Part shown: positions 18,299-29,779 of the stretch, one piece after another
Layout: every line of letters starts with the position of its first letter
How positions within the stretch are numbered: the first letter of the stretch is position 1
Assembly: GCF_019145195.1 (NCBI RefSeq)
Contig: NZ_JAHSTW010000005.1
Span: forward strand, 124,001-188,000
Direction: 5' to 3'
Source: Pseudomonas siliginis
GTDB lineage: Bacteria > Pseudomonadota > Gammaproteobacteria > Pseudomonadales > Pseudomonadaceae
DNA length: 64,000 nucleotides
The notes under the pieces: model-generated
What the model saw: only the letters and a program-made list of their open reading frames with translations
Told to the model about the DNA's origin: nothing
The model's database searches: none
Made by a program: the position numbers and the translations under genes

Positions 18299-19822
18299 TC
18301 AGACATGTTCGCTGCTTTTCACCTGCACCTTCGGCGCGCCGTGGCCATGATCATGGTCATCCGGCTCGATCACTGGCACTTCCTTGCCATCGCAATCATG
18401 CAGCTTGCCGTCGCTGAAGTAATCGCCTTCACGCAGCGCGGCGAGATCGCGATAACGCAGAGTGCGCTCTTCGGCTGCGGCGAACACCGACTGTTGATCC
18501 GAGTTGCCGGTCGTGAAGTGGTTGAACGCCAGGTTGAGCAGGATCGCCATGATTGCCGACGAACTGATGCCCGAATGGAAAATCGTCGCGAACCAGCTCG
18601 GGAAGTGATCGTAGAAGTTCGGCGCGGCGATCGGGATCATGCCGAAACCGATCGAAGTGGCAACGATGATCAGGTTGACGTTGTTGCGGTAGTCCACCTT
18701 CGACAACGTGCGGATGCCGCTCGCAGCCACAGTACCGAACAGCACGATCCCGGCGCCGCCGAGTACCGAAGTCGGCACGGCAGCAATCACCCGGCCCATG
18801 AACGGCAGCAGGCCGAGCACCACCAGGAACAGGCCGCCGGTGGCGACCACGAATCGGCTCTTGATCCCGGTCACCGCCACCAGCCCGACGTTCTGCGCGA
18901 AAGCACTTTGCGTAAACGAACCGAAGATCGGCGCAAACATGCTCGACAGCATGTCGGCGCGCAGGCCGTTGCCCAAGCGTTTGGAATCTACCTTGGTGTC
19001 AATGATCTCGCCCACGGCGAGGATGTCCGCCGAGGTTTCCACCAGCGTCACCATGACCACAATGCACATCGACAGAATCGCGGCGAAGTGGAAGGTCGGC
19101 ATGCCGAAGTGGAACGGTGTCGGGAAGCCGAACATGGGGCCGGTGGTGACACTGGAGAAATCCGCCATGCCGAGGAACACCGCCAGCACCGTGCCGATGA
19201 CCATGGCCAGCAGAATCGACAGCCGAGAAATGGTCGCGCTGCCAACCTTGCTCAGCAGCAACACCAGCACCAGCGTGACCGCCGCCAGACCGATGTTCTG
19301 CATGCTGCCGAAGTCCGGCGCGTGGCTGTTGCCGCCCATCGCCCAGCGTGCGGCCACCGGCATCAGCGTCAGGCCGATGGTGGTGATCACAATGCCGGTG
19401 ACCAGCGGCGGAAAGAACTTGGTGATGCGTGAGAACACCGGCGTGATCAGCAAGCCGATCAACGAGGCGGCAATCACCGCGCCCAGCACCGACTGGAAAC
19501 CGCCCTCCCCGCCACTGCTGACGATCGCGACCATGGTCGCCACGCCGGAGAACGATACGCCCTGGACCAGCGGCAGCTGACAGCCAAAAAACGGCAGACC
19601 CAGGGTTTGCAGCAACGTCGCCAGCCCCCCCGCAAACAATGAAGCAGCAATCAACAGACCAATGTCCGCCGGCGACAGACCGGCCGCCTGGCCAATGATC
19701 AGTGGCACCGCAACGATACCGCCGTACATGGTCAGAACATGTTGCAGGCCGTAAGCCATATTCGCGCCGACCCCGAGGTTTTCGTCCTCGGGCCGTTGGT
19801 GTGAAACATGGGGCGTTTTCAT
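18299..19822 (-). CDS. NCS2-family nucleobase permease (xanthine/urate/uracil type)
   Basis: A 507-residue inner-membrane symporter with about 12-14 hydrophobic helices. Family features: the N-terminal QHVLTMYGGIVAVPLIIG, the substrate/helix region GCQLPLVQGVSFSGVATMVAI, the signature LVETSADILAVGEIID, and TQSAFAQNVGLVAVTGIKSR. The last features match the xanthine/urate-type NCS2 branch. The C-terminal tail is His/Asp-rich (DDHDHGHGAP). The start at 19822 (MKTPHVSHQRPEDENLG) gives the family N-terminus. It is a single-gene unit. A GTTGTATACAAC dyad upstream may be the operator for a GntR-type purine regulator (inference). Confidence 0.9.
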   Translation of the reverse strand: MKTPHVSHQRPEDENLGVGANMAYGLQHVLTMYGGIVAVPLIIGQAAGLSPADIGLLIAASLFAGGLATLLQTLGLPFFGCQLPLVQGVSFSGVATMVAIVSSGGEGGFQSVLGAVIAASLIGLLITPVFSRITKFFPPLVTGIVITTIGLTLMPVAARWAMGGNSHAPDFGSMQNIGLAAVTLVLVLLLSKVGSATISRLSILLAMVIGTVLAVFLGMADFSSVTTGPMFGFPTPFHFGMPTFHFAAILSMCIVVMVTLVETSADILAVGEIIDTKVDSKRLGNGLRADMLSSMFAPIFGSFTQSAFAQNVGLVAVTGIKSRFVVATGGLFLVVLGLLPFMGRVIAAVPTSVLGGAGIVLFGTVAASGIRTLSKVDYRNNVNLIIVATSIGFGMIPIAAPNFYDHFPSWFATIFHSGISSSAIMAILLNLAFNHFTTGNSDQQSVFAAAEERTLRYRDLAALREGDYFSDGKLHDCDGKEVPVIEPDDHDHGHGAPKVQVKSSEHV

Positions 19823-19889
19823 GGTGGGGGGTTCCCTGGTTTTTGTTATGCGCACACTGTATTCAATACTCAGGACAAATGTCCATAGA

Positions 19890-19901
19890 GTTGTATACAA
19901 C
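19890..19901. promoter_or_regulatory. Palindrome GTTGTATACAAC upstream of the permease
   Basis: A perfect 12-bp dyad about 70 bp before the permease start, within an AT-rich stretch. TTGTATACAA-type dyads are often bound by GntR/FadR-family regulators. The regulator gene is not adjacent. Confidence 0.5.
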
Positions 19902-20052
19902 TTGTCAGTCACATAATGGTTAGGTAGCCATCCAACCTTCTAGCCTGCGCTTCTTGCCCCAACAAATTCGGCAACACATCCCCGCTGCGCTCGCGCCAGT
20001 GCCCACTAGGCTGAAGTGTTCACGGCGACCGACGGTGTAGTCGCGCTCTTTT

Positions 20053-20075
20053 TTATACATATAAAGTATGCATAA
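20053..20075. promoter_or_regulatory. Inverted repeat overlapping the brnT start
   Basis: TTATACATA and TATGCATAA, 5 bases apart, form a near-perfect dyad ending at the first base of the brnT ATG. Antitoxin BrnA-type proteins repress their own operon, and this is the obvious operator. No Shine-Dalgarno sequence lies between the dyad and the ATG, so brnT may be translated poorly or from a leaderless transcript. Confidence 0.55.
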
Positions 20076-20359
20076 TGAAGTCATTCAAGATTCAGTACGA
20101 CAAAAGCAAAAACCCAGCCAACAAACTCAAGCACAAGGGCATCAGCCTCGCCGAAGCCGAACCGGTTTTCCATGACGAACGCGCACTGACACTTGAGGAC
20201 AACGACCATGACGAACAACGCTGGATCACCCTCGGCCTCGATGCCAAAGGTCGTGTGCTTGCCGTTGCTTACAGCTATCGCGAAGCCAATGTTGTTCGAA
20301 TCATTTCCGCACGTCTCGCCACACCCAGCGAACGACGCGCGTATTTTCAGGAGGCTTGA
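20075..20359 (+). CDS. brnT: BrnT-family toxin (type II toxin-antitoxin)
   Basis: A 94-residue RelE-fold ribonuclease toxin (DUF497 family). Features: KSKNPANKLKHKGISLAEAEPVF at the N-terminus, then DEQRWITLGLDAKGRVLAVAYSYRE and VVRIISARLATPSERRAYFQ. The conserved basic/His positions and the RIISAR segment are typical. It precedes its antitoxin by 3 bp, the usual BrnT-BrnA order. Expected to block growth by RNA cleavage when BrnA is degraded (family knowledge). Confidence 0.9.
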   Translation: MKSFKIQYDKSKNPANKLKHKGISLAEAEPVFHDERALTLEDNDHDEQRWITLGLDAKGRVLAVAYSYREANVVRIISARLATPSERRAYFQEA

Positions 20360-20362
20360 CCG

Positions 20363-20698
20363 ATGAAAGACGAATATGACTTTTCCGCAGGTAAACGCGG
20401 CGCAGTAGCGCCGAGCAAGGGCAAGACCCGCATCACTATCATGCTTGATGACGCGGTGATCGAAGCGGCGCGTACCGCCGCGGAAACCGAGGGCTTTGGC
20501 TACCAGACTGTGATCAACAACACCCTGCGCCATGCTCTGCTTGATGGCCCACGCCAGCAGGGAAGCGCTGACGATTCAGGTCTGACGGGGCAATTCAAGA
20601 AAGGCATCACCGCCACCGATCTCAAGAGTCTCGAGCGAAAGCTGTCAGCGGCCATCGGCGAAATCCGTCGCGTATTGGAGCCTGATGTAAAGCCTTAG
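20363..20698 (+). CDS. brnA: BrnA-family antitoxin
   Basis: A 111-residue antitoxin. The N-terminus MKDEYDFSAGKRGAVAPSKG is the BrnA signature. The ribbon-helix-helix DNA-binding part follows (TRITIMLDDAVIEAARTAAE, GYQTVINNTLRHAL). About 40 residues after that (SGLTGQFKKGI... to VLEPDVKP) form a longer tail than minimal BrnA. The N-terminal part should bind and neutralise BrnT; the RHH part should repress the operon. Its stop overlaps that of the convergent acetyltransferase gene. Confidence 0.88.
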   Translation: MKDEYDFSAGKRGAVAPSKGKTRITIMLDDAVIEAARTAAETEGFGYQTVINNTLRHALLDGPRQQGSADDSGLTGQFKKGITATDLKSLERKLSAAIGEIRRVLEPDVKP

Positions 20699-21528
20699 AT
20701 GGAGGCTGGCGCGATGACCCGAGCCAGCGCTTGTCGCACACGCGGTGAATCAGGCACCTGAAGATCGAACTCGCGCCGCAGCAATTTCATCAGCTCGTCG
20801 ACGTCTGCCACCTCGCGCCGCTCACTGTCCGCGCCCATGTGATGAATGGCAAAACTGCCGTTGTTCAGGGTTTTGCGCCAGCCAGCGCCGGTGCGCGCCA
20901 CCATCAGGCGCTGGGCGAACGGTGACTCGGGATGCGTCGAGACGTACCAGTTGCCAACGGTGTAATCGATGTCTTCCTGGCGTTGCAAATCGAACAGGTA
21001 CATCGGCCGCCATTCGCCTGCGACTTTGGCGCGCAGCAGGTAGCCATCAGCTTGCTTGTCGATACGGTAGGGTTCGTGTGGGGTGGGTTGCTCATCTTCA
21101 CTGTCGAGCAACAGCGGCGCGGTGGGCACCATGCCGCCAAAGCCGACGTCGGTGATGTAACGCACTTCGTCGATGGTCACCAGACTCAAACGATGGGTGC
21201 GCGCCGTCCAGCTGCCTTCCGGTTGATTCATCACCACGCGCCCGCTGATCGCCCGCGCGTCGAAGCCCAATTCAAGCAGCAGCGCATAAAACAAATGATT
21301 GAGCTCATAGCAGTAGCCGCCCCGCCCCTGCTGCAATACCTTGTCTTCGATGGAGACCAAGTCGATCAACACCGGCTCTGCACTGATCGTTGCCAGATTT
21401 TCGAAAACAAACCGAGCGGTGTGGCGGGACTGCAACTGGCGCAACGTATCCAGCGTCGGTGCCGGCGGCGCATCGAAACCCAAACGTTGCAGGTACAGAT
21501 TGGTACTGGTCAGCCGTGGCGCACTCAT
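20695..21528 (-). CDS. nat: Arylamine N-acetyltransferase
   Basis: A 277-residue enzyme transferring acetyl from acetyl-CoA to arylamines and hydrazines. The Cys-His-Asp triad is visible: C73 in QGRGGYCYELN, H112 in RTHRLSLV and D127 in YITDVGFGG. ENL in the N-terminal domain and a normal length support the family. The start at 21528 (MSAPRLTSTNLYLQRLG) is chosen over an open frame running to 21714, whose extra residues show no family similarity. It lies on the same strand downstream of xthA. Confidence 0.93.
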   Translation of the reverse strand: MSAPRLTSTNLYLQRLGFDAPPAPTLDTLRQLQSRHTARFVFENLATISAEPVLIDLVSIEDKVLQQGRGGYCYELNHLFYALLLELGFDARAISGRVVMNQPEGSWTARTHRLSLVTIDEVRYITDVGFGGMVPTAPLLLDSEDEQPTPHEPYRIDKQADGYLLRAKVAGEWRPMYLFDLQRQEDIDYTVGNWYVSTHPESPFAQRLMVARTGAGWRKTLNNGSFAIHHMGADSERREVADVDELMKLLRREFDLQVPDSPRVRQALARVIAPASI

Positions 21529-21628
21529 TGCTCGATCCTTATGCATGGGCCGCAGAACACTGCGTGGATGTTGCCCTGTATACGGGATCAGGCACAGTTT
21601 TCGACAATTGATTTCGCCAATCGCCCGT

Positions 21629-22423
21629 TCAGCGTTTTTTCCGCGAGCCGATGCGAATCCAAGTCGGCGCATGGTCGCTGGCGTGCGGTTCGTTGCGCAC
21701 CCAGGCGTCAACACCGGCGTCGTGCAGATACGGGCTCAATGCCGGGTTGAGCAGCAGGTGGTCGATGCGCAGGCCGGAGTTGGTTTGCCAATGATTGCGG
21801 AAGTAATCCCAGAAGGTGTAGAGGCGTTCTTCGGGATACACGTGGCGCAGGGAATCGGTCCAGCCCTGATCCAGCAGCCGCTGGTAGCACTCGCGGCTTT
21901 CGGGTTGCAACAAAGCGTCCTTGAGCCAGGATCGGGTGTTGTAGATGTCCATGTCGGTGGGCACGACATTGAAGTCACCGGCGAGCACCACGGGGTGATC
22001 GCTGCTTTGCAGGTCTTTGGCGTAATTGATCAGACGCTCGAACCAGGCCAGTTTGTAATCGAATTTCGGCCCCGGCTGCGGGTTGCCGTTGGGCAGATAC
22101 AGGCAACCGACCAGCACACCGTGGACCGCCGCTTCGATATAGCGGCTGTGCGTGTCATCGGGATCGCCGGGCAAACCGCGTCGACTCTCCAGCGGCTGTG
22201 CATCGCGCGCCAGAATCGCCACGCCATTCCATGACGCCTGGCCCTGCCAGATTGCGCCGTAACCGGCGGCCTCCAGTTCGGCGGCGGGAAATGCGCTGTC
22301 CACTGACTTGAGCTCTTGCAGGCAGACGATGTCCGGTTGCTCGCGCTTGAGCCATTCCAGCAGATTCGGCAGCCGCGCGCGCATGCCGTTGACGTTGAAG
22401 GTGGCGATTCGCAGGTTTTTCAT
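21629..22423 (-). CDS. xthA: Exodeoxyribonuclease III (AP endonuclease)
   Basis: A 264-residue Mg-dependent base-excision-repair nuclease cutting abasic sites and 3' blocks. Visible active-site strings: TFNVNGMRAR near the N-terminus, CLQELKS (metal-binding Glu), LYLPNGNP, VVLAGDFNVVPTDMDIYN, RIDHLLLN and the C-terminal ASDHAPTWI (Asp-His pair). The start at 22423 (MKNLRIATFNVNG) gives the family N-terminus; 24 codons further upstream are open but not conserved-looking. No partner gene in an obvious operon. Confidence 0.93.
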   Translation of the reverse strand: MKNLRIATFNVNGMRARLPNLLEWLKREQPDIVCLQELKSVDSAFPAAELEAAGYGAIWQGQASWNGVAILARDAQPLESRRGLPGDPDDTHSRYIEAAVHGVLVGCLYLPNGNPQPGPKFDYKLAWFERLINYAKDLQSSDHPVVLAGDFNVVPTDMDIYNTRSWLKDALLQPESRECYQRLLDQGWTDSLRHVYPEERLYTFWDYFRNHWQTNSGLRIDHLLLNPALSPYLHDAGVDAWVRNEPHASDHAPTWIRIGSRKKR

Positions 22424-22506
22424 CGTCTGCAACTCCTGCCCGGTGGGATTGCAAATTGTGACCCTGAGAACGCCGCGCAGGTTGCATCGAATCACAAAGC
22501 GACAGC

Positions 22507-23949
22507 TCAGACGCGATTACGCAGCCATTGCAGAAAGCCTCTTTTCGGCGCGACCACGGGCGTTTCCTCGGTCAGCGACTGCGCCTTGTGCAGACGGAAA
22601 TCGAGCAACGCCTGCATCGCATCGTGGATGTCATGGCGCGCGTCCAGGCACGGTTTCAGGTAGGACCTCTCGATGCGATACAGGGCGCAGAAAGTCTTCG
22701 CGGAAAAATCCGCCGGCAAGGCGGTGTCGGAAAGAATCCCGGCCTCGCCGATCACCTCACCCGGCCCCATGCGCCCGGATTCCAGTGGTGCACCATGGCG
22801 CTTGAGCGTCACCGAAACCACGCCGGACTCAATGATGAACAAGTGATCGCTGACCTCCCCGCCCGCCAGGATCGTCTCGCCGGCGCGGAAAGTTTGCAGG
22901 GTCATGTTCTGGCTGAAGGTGTCTTTTTCTTCTTCACGCAGAGTCGAGAAGATCGGTGAGCTTTCCAGCAGCGCCCGTGGCCGCGACAACTGCGGTGCGG
23001 CGCTGGTCTCGTTGCTCGACAGCAGATTGACGCCGGAGGCCTGCAAATGCCGGTAAGCGAGGTCGAACAACTGATTGCGCACCACGCGCTTCTCGCCCAT
23101 CGAGGCGACAAATCCACTGATTTCGTACTCCGCGCCGCCGCTGGCAGAACTCTTCAACGACACGCTGGGCGCCGGTGTGTCGAGCAATTGCCGACAACCC
23201 TGCATTGCCCGCTCCAGCGCCTCGATTACCGAACTGGGCCGGGCATGGGGGCTGACGGGCACGCTGACGGAAACGCCGAACATATTGCTCGGTCGGCTGA
23301 AGTTGATGATTTTGGCTTTCGCCGCCAGCGAGTTGGGAATCACGGCCATGCTGCCCTGGCTGGTTTGCAGACGCGTGGCGCGCCAGTCGATGTCGGTGAC
23401 GCGGCCCTCGGTACCGTCGATGGAGATCCAGTCATCAAGTTGATAGGGCTTGGTGGTGTTGAGGACGATGCCGGAGAACACATCGCTCAACGTGCTCTGC
23501 AAGGCCAGACCGACGATGATCGCCAACGCGCCGGACGTCGCCAGCACGCCTTTGACCGGCAGATCGAGCACGTACGCCAGCGCCGCAATGATCGCGATGA
23601 GGAAAATCACCGCGCCGAGCAAGTCCTGCAACAGCCGGCCGGTGTGGCCGACCCGCTGCATCATCGCCGCGCCGATCAACACCGTCAGGGTGCGCGCACC
23701 AAACAGCCACCAGCCGATCTGCAACCCGGTCGCCGCCAGATGCAGCGGCACGTTGTCGGCCCACGGTGCCGGTTCCATCGGGTTGAGGCCTTCGTTGAAC
23801 AGCACAATGCTGAACAGGGCGAAAATCAGTACCCGCACCAGCAGCTTCCATTCGCTGCCGCGAGAGCTGATCAGCCGCCACAGGCCAAGATCGAGCAGGA
23901 TCAGGATCAACGCGCTAAACAACGGGTGTTCGGTCAGCAGAGACAGCAT
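22507..23949 (-). CDS. MscS-type channel with C-terminal cyclic-nucleotide-binding domain
   Basis: A 480-residue inner-membrane channel. Four to five hydrophobic helices come first (ALILILLDLGLWRLI, LIFALFSIVLF, AVIFLIAIIAALAYVL). The MscS pore helix GVLATSGALAIIVGLALQSTLSDVFSGI and beta domain (DDWISIDGTEGRVTDIDWRATRL) lie at about 130-210. A cyclic-nucleotide-binding fold fills about 330-450 (FSTLREEEKDTFSQN, AGETILAGGEVSDHLFIIESG, GPGEVIGEAGIL). Such bCNG proteins gate in response to cAMP-type ligands and generally respond weakly to tension (family knowledge). The start at 23949 has GGAG seven bases upstream. Confidence 0.88.
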   Translation of the reverse strand: MLSLLTEHPLFSALILILLDLGLWRLISSRGSEWKLLVRVLIFALFSIVLFNEGLNPMEPAPWADNVPLHLAATGLQIGWWLFGARTLTVLIGAAMMQRVGHTGRLLQDLLGAVIFLIAIIAALAYVLDLPVKGVLATSGALAIIVGLALQSTLSDVFSGIVLNTTKPYQLDDWISIDGTEGRVTDIDWRATRLQTSQGSMAVIPNSLAAKAKIINFSRPSNMFGVSVSVPVSPHARPSSVIEALERAMQGCRQLLDTPAPSVSLKSSASGGAEYEISGFVASMGEKRVVRNQLFDLAYRHLQASGVNLLSSNETSAAPQLSRPRALLESSPIFSTLREEEKDTFSQNMTLQTFRAGETILAGGEVSDHLFIIESGVVSVTLKRHGAPLESGRMGPGEVIGEAGILSDTALPADFSAKTFCALYRIERSYLKPCLDARHDIHDAMQALLDFRLHKAQSLTEETPVVAPKRGFLQWLRNRV

Positions 23950-24055
23950 CAAACAACTCCGACAAAGGCCAATCGCGAGAAGATCGCACAGATTGGCACA
24001 GTGTAGGAGCAATTGATTTCGGCGGATGAACAGCGTCTCGAAAACGCTGAAAAAC

Positions 24056-24146
24056 CTGTGGGAGCGAGCCTGCTCGCGAAGGCGTCCTGTCAGTCACTAC
24101 CTCTTCGACTGAATCAGAGCATTCGCGAGCAGGCTCGCTCCCACAG
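24056..24146. repeat. REPIN (REP doublet), 91 bp
   Basis: Third doublet with the same arms, orientation and exact length as those at 9124 and 17336. Lies between the MscS gene start and the pirin stop. Confidence 0.92.
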
Positions 24147-24175
24147 GGAATTTCAGTTGCCAGTAAAGCTTCGGT

Positions 24176-25042
24176 TCAGGCGTGCATCTGGCCAAAGCGC
24201 CCGGACTGGAAGTCGGCGAAGGCCTGGTGGATTTCCTGCTCGGTGTTCATCACGAACGGGCCGTGGCCAACGATCGGTTCGTCGATCGGCTCGCCGCTGA
24301 GCAGCAATACCACCGCGTCTTCGCTGGCCTGGAGAGTGAGTCGATCACCGTCGCGTTCGAACAGCGCCAACTGCCCTACCCCAACCGACTCCGCACCGTT
24401 GACTTGCACTGAGCCTTTCAGCACCACCAGTGCGGTATTGCGTCCTTCGTGCAGATCAAGCGTCAGCAACTTGCCAGCATTGAGGCGCAGATCCCAGACG
24501 TCGATCGGCGTGAAGGTGCGCGAAGGTCCGGTGTGCCCGTCGAATTCACCGGCGATCAGACGCAGACTGCCGGCGTCGTCCTTGAGCGCGACGCTCGGAA
24601 TGTCGCGGTCGAGAATGGTCTGGTAACCCGGCGCGGCCATTTTGTCCTTGGCCGGCAGGTTGACCCACAGCTGGACCATTTCCAGCTTGCCGCCGGTTCT
24701 GGCGAAGTTCTCCGAATGAAACTCTTCATGGAGGATGCCGGACGCTGCGGTCATCCACTGCACGTCGCCCGGGCCGATGGTGCCGCCGCTGCCGGTGGAG
24801 TCGCGGTGTTGCACTTCGCCGTCGTAAACGATGGTCACGGTTTCGAAACCACGGTGCGGGTGCTGGCCGACGCCACGCTGTTCAGTGGTCGGGGTGAATT
24901 CGGCGGGACCAGCGTGATCGAGCAGCAGAAACGGGCTGATGTGCTTGCCCAGGTTGTCGTAAGAGAAAAGTGTGCGCACCGGGAAACCATCGCCGACCCA
25001 ATGGCCGCGCGGGCTGGTGTAAATGCCGATGATGTTTTTCAT
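24176..25042 (-). CDS. Pirin-family protein (bicupin)
   Basis: A 288-residue cytosolic bicupin. The N-terminal cupin keeps the metal ligands in QHPHRGFETVTIV and VQHRDSTG. PGDVQWMTAASGILHEEF and the FARTGGKLEMVQLWVNLP region are classic pirin strings. The C-terminal cupin carries LVVLKGSVQVNG. Pirins bind iron and some degrade quercetin; the substrate here is unknown. The start at 25042 is preceded by GGAGA. It is a single-gene unit between two REP elements. Confidence 0.92.
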   Translation of the reverse strand: MKNIIGIYTSPRGHWVGDGFPVRTLFSYDNLGKHISPFLLLDHAGPAEFTPTTEQRGVGQHPHRGFETVTIVYDGEVQHRDSTGSGGTIGPGDVQWMTAASGILHEEFHSENFARTGGKLEMVQLWVNLPAKDKMAAPGYQTILDRDIPSVALKDDAGSLRLIAGEFDGHTGPSRTFTPIDVWDLRLNAGKLLTLDLHEGRNTALVVLKGSVQVNGAESVGVGQLALFERDGDRLTLQASEDAVVLLLSGEPIDEPIVGHGPFVMNTEQEIHQAFADFQSGRFGQMHA

Positions 25043-25161
25043 GGGGTCTCCAATGGGTAAATGCATTGGATTAAGCCTAAAGGCATATCGAATATTCGAC
25101 TAGAGGGTGCATATCGGCCTGAGTGTTCCATAGGCAGAACAATTGATTTGGTGATGCGCTA

Positions 25162-25187
25162 TTCGCGAGCAGGCTCGCTCCCACAGG
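25162..25187. repeat. REP singlet
   Basis: TTCGCGAGCAGGCTCGCTCC without an inverted partner, 14 bp from the hybrid kinase stop codon. Confidence 0.85.
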
Positions 25188-25200
25188 AGACTGCGTTGGC

Positions 25201-28407
<3,207 letters not shown>

Positions 28408-28417
28408 GTCGAGGTAC

Positions 28418-29050
28418 TCAGATCAAGTGATTGCGCTTGGCGAACTCACGCAGAAGCACCAGCGAACCCAGGCCAAGTTTCGCCATCATGCGGGTCTTGT
28501 AGGTGCTGACGGTCTTGTGACTCAGGTGCATCTCCTGGGCGATGGCTTTGTTTGGTTTGCCCAACGCCAGGTTCACGAAAATGCATAACTCTCGATCGGA
28601 CAGCTGAGCGATCAGCTCCTGTTCAGTGCGTTGCACCGCGTTGTACAGACCGCTGGTATTGGGCAACGCGGAGAAATAGGTGTGGCCGGACATCAGCGCC
28701 TTGATAGCGTCGTGCAGCAGCGTCAGATGATTGCTCTTGGTCACGTAACCCCGCGCGCCCGCGCGCAGACAGCGCTCCTGGTAATGCGTGGGCTCATGCA
28801 TGCTGAACACCAGGATCCGGCAGCGTGCCGTCGGCGCTTTGATCTGGATTCGCGCCAGCACTTCCAGCCCGTCCATGGACCCCAACCCGAGATCGAGCAC
28901 GACCAGGTGCGGATCATGCGCGCAAATCAACGGCACGACTTCATTGCCATTGGACGCTTCATGAATCTGCGTGAAGCCTTGAGCCTGCAGGACAATGCGA
29001 ATGGCCGCGCGCACGACTGGGTGATCATCGACGATCAGCGCTGACTTCAT
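28418..29050 (-). CDS. NarL/FixJ-family response regulator (BvgA/EvgA/RocA1-like)
   Basis: A 210-residue regulator. The receiver domain has the acidic pair D8-D9 (LIVDDHPVVR), phospho-acceptor D53 (VVLDLGLGSMDG) and the Lys in YVTKSNH. A linker leads to a LuxR-type helix-turn-helix (LSDRELCIFVNLALGKPNKA, LSHKTVSTYKTRMMAKLGL). AGGAG precedes the start at 29050; the frame stays open much further upstream but only through non-coding sequence and the next gene. It is co-directional with the hybrid kinase that follows 10 bp downstream and is its likely phosphorelay target. Target promoters unknown. Confidence 0.92.
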   Translation of the reverse strand: MKSALIVDDHPVVRAAIRIVLQAQGFTQIHEASNGNEVVPLICAHDPHLVVLDLGLGSMDGLEVLARIQIKAPTARCRILVFSMHEPTHYQERCLRAGARGYVTKSNHLTLLHDAIKALMSGHTYFSALPNTSGLYNAVQRTEQELIAQLSDRELCIFVNLALGKPNKAIAQEMHLSHKTVSTYKTRMMAKLGLGSLVLLREFAKRNHLI

Positions 29051-29175
29051 TGGTACTCCTGCAAAATCGAAGACACCGCAACAGTCTGTCCCGGAGTCGG
29101 TGGCTGCGCCGGCACTGTTACATGGATGAGCAAGAGAATCACCTGTCAGGTCTGACAGTTGTGCAGAGTGGTTTT

Positions 29176-29610
29176 TTATGCATTGGCATGGCGCAACGAC
29201 GCGTGAGAGTCGGGCGGTGCCTGGCGTTCGTCGCAAGCTTCGACTCTCGCCATCACCTGCCCGATGAGCTGTGAATTGGGCAATGGCGTCGGGCTGATCT
29301 GCGCGTTTTCCTGAGCAAACCCCGCAACCGCCAGCAAGGGCGCCGACGGTTCGTTGTAGATCAGAGCGTGGCGAACCTGTGGGTGATCGAGCAGAAAGCC
29401 CGACAGATCCAGGGAGCCTGCCGCCAGCTCGGCATTGATCACCAATACATCGAACGGCTCGCAGCCGTAGTCGACCAGGGTCAATAATTCGCCGAGATTC
29501 TGCACCGGGGCGACGCGGTAGTAGCCGAGCGAGTTGAACAGGCGCTCGATTTTCATGCGATGAAAATGCTGCGGGTCGGCGATCAGGATGCGCAACGCTT
29601 TGTTGCTCAT
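29176..29610 (-). CDS. Stand-alone degenerate receiver-like protein
   Basis: A 144-residue protein with a receiver-like beginning (RILIADPQHFHRMKIERLFNS). At the position of the phospho-acceptor Asp the sequence is VLVINAEL, giving Asn59, and only one acidic residue (D12) replaces the usual pair. No output domain is present. The start at 29610 is chosen because GGGAGA sits at proper distance; an ATG two codons earlier is too close. It precedes the response regulator and hybrid kinase on the same strand, so it may be an accessory or decoy partner of that phosphorelay (inference). RocS1 loci of P. aeruginosa have a receiver-EAL protein (RocR) nearby, but no EAL is present here. Confidence 0.7.
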   Translation of the reverse strand: MSNKALRILIADPQHFHRMKIERLFNSLGYYRVAPVQNLGELLTLVDYGCEPFDVLVINAELAAGSLDLSGFLLDHPQVRHALIYNEPSAPLLAVAGFAQENAQISPTPLPNSQLIGQVMARVEACDERQAPPDSHASLRHANA

Positions 29611-29726
29611 GGTCATTCTCCCGGTGAGGTTTGGGGAGGGCAAGACTACGCAAGCGTCGGGGATAGCTCTGTAGGACTTTTCCTAAAAATCCGCTCATTC
29701 ATCCGGCGGCCCTGACGCATCAATAT

Positions 29727-29762
29727 CCCCTGTGGGAGCGAGCAGGCTCGCTCCCACAGGGG
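29727..29762. repeat. Collapsed REPIN hairpin, 36 bp
   Basis: CCCCTGTGGGAGCGAGC, two bases AG, then GCTCGCTCCCACAGGGG: two 17-bp perfect arms with almost no loop. It looks like a REP doublet whose centre was deleted. It sits 18 bp after the mgtA stop. Confidence 0.85.
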
Positions 29763-29779
29763 AAAGCATTCCATGGCTG

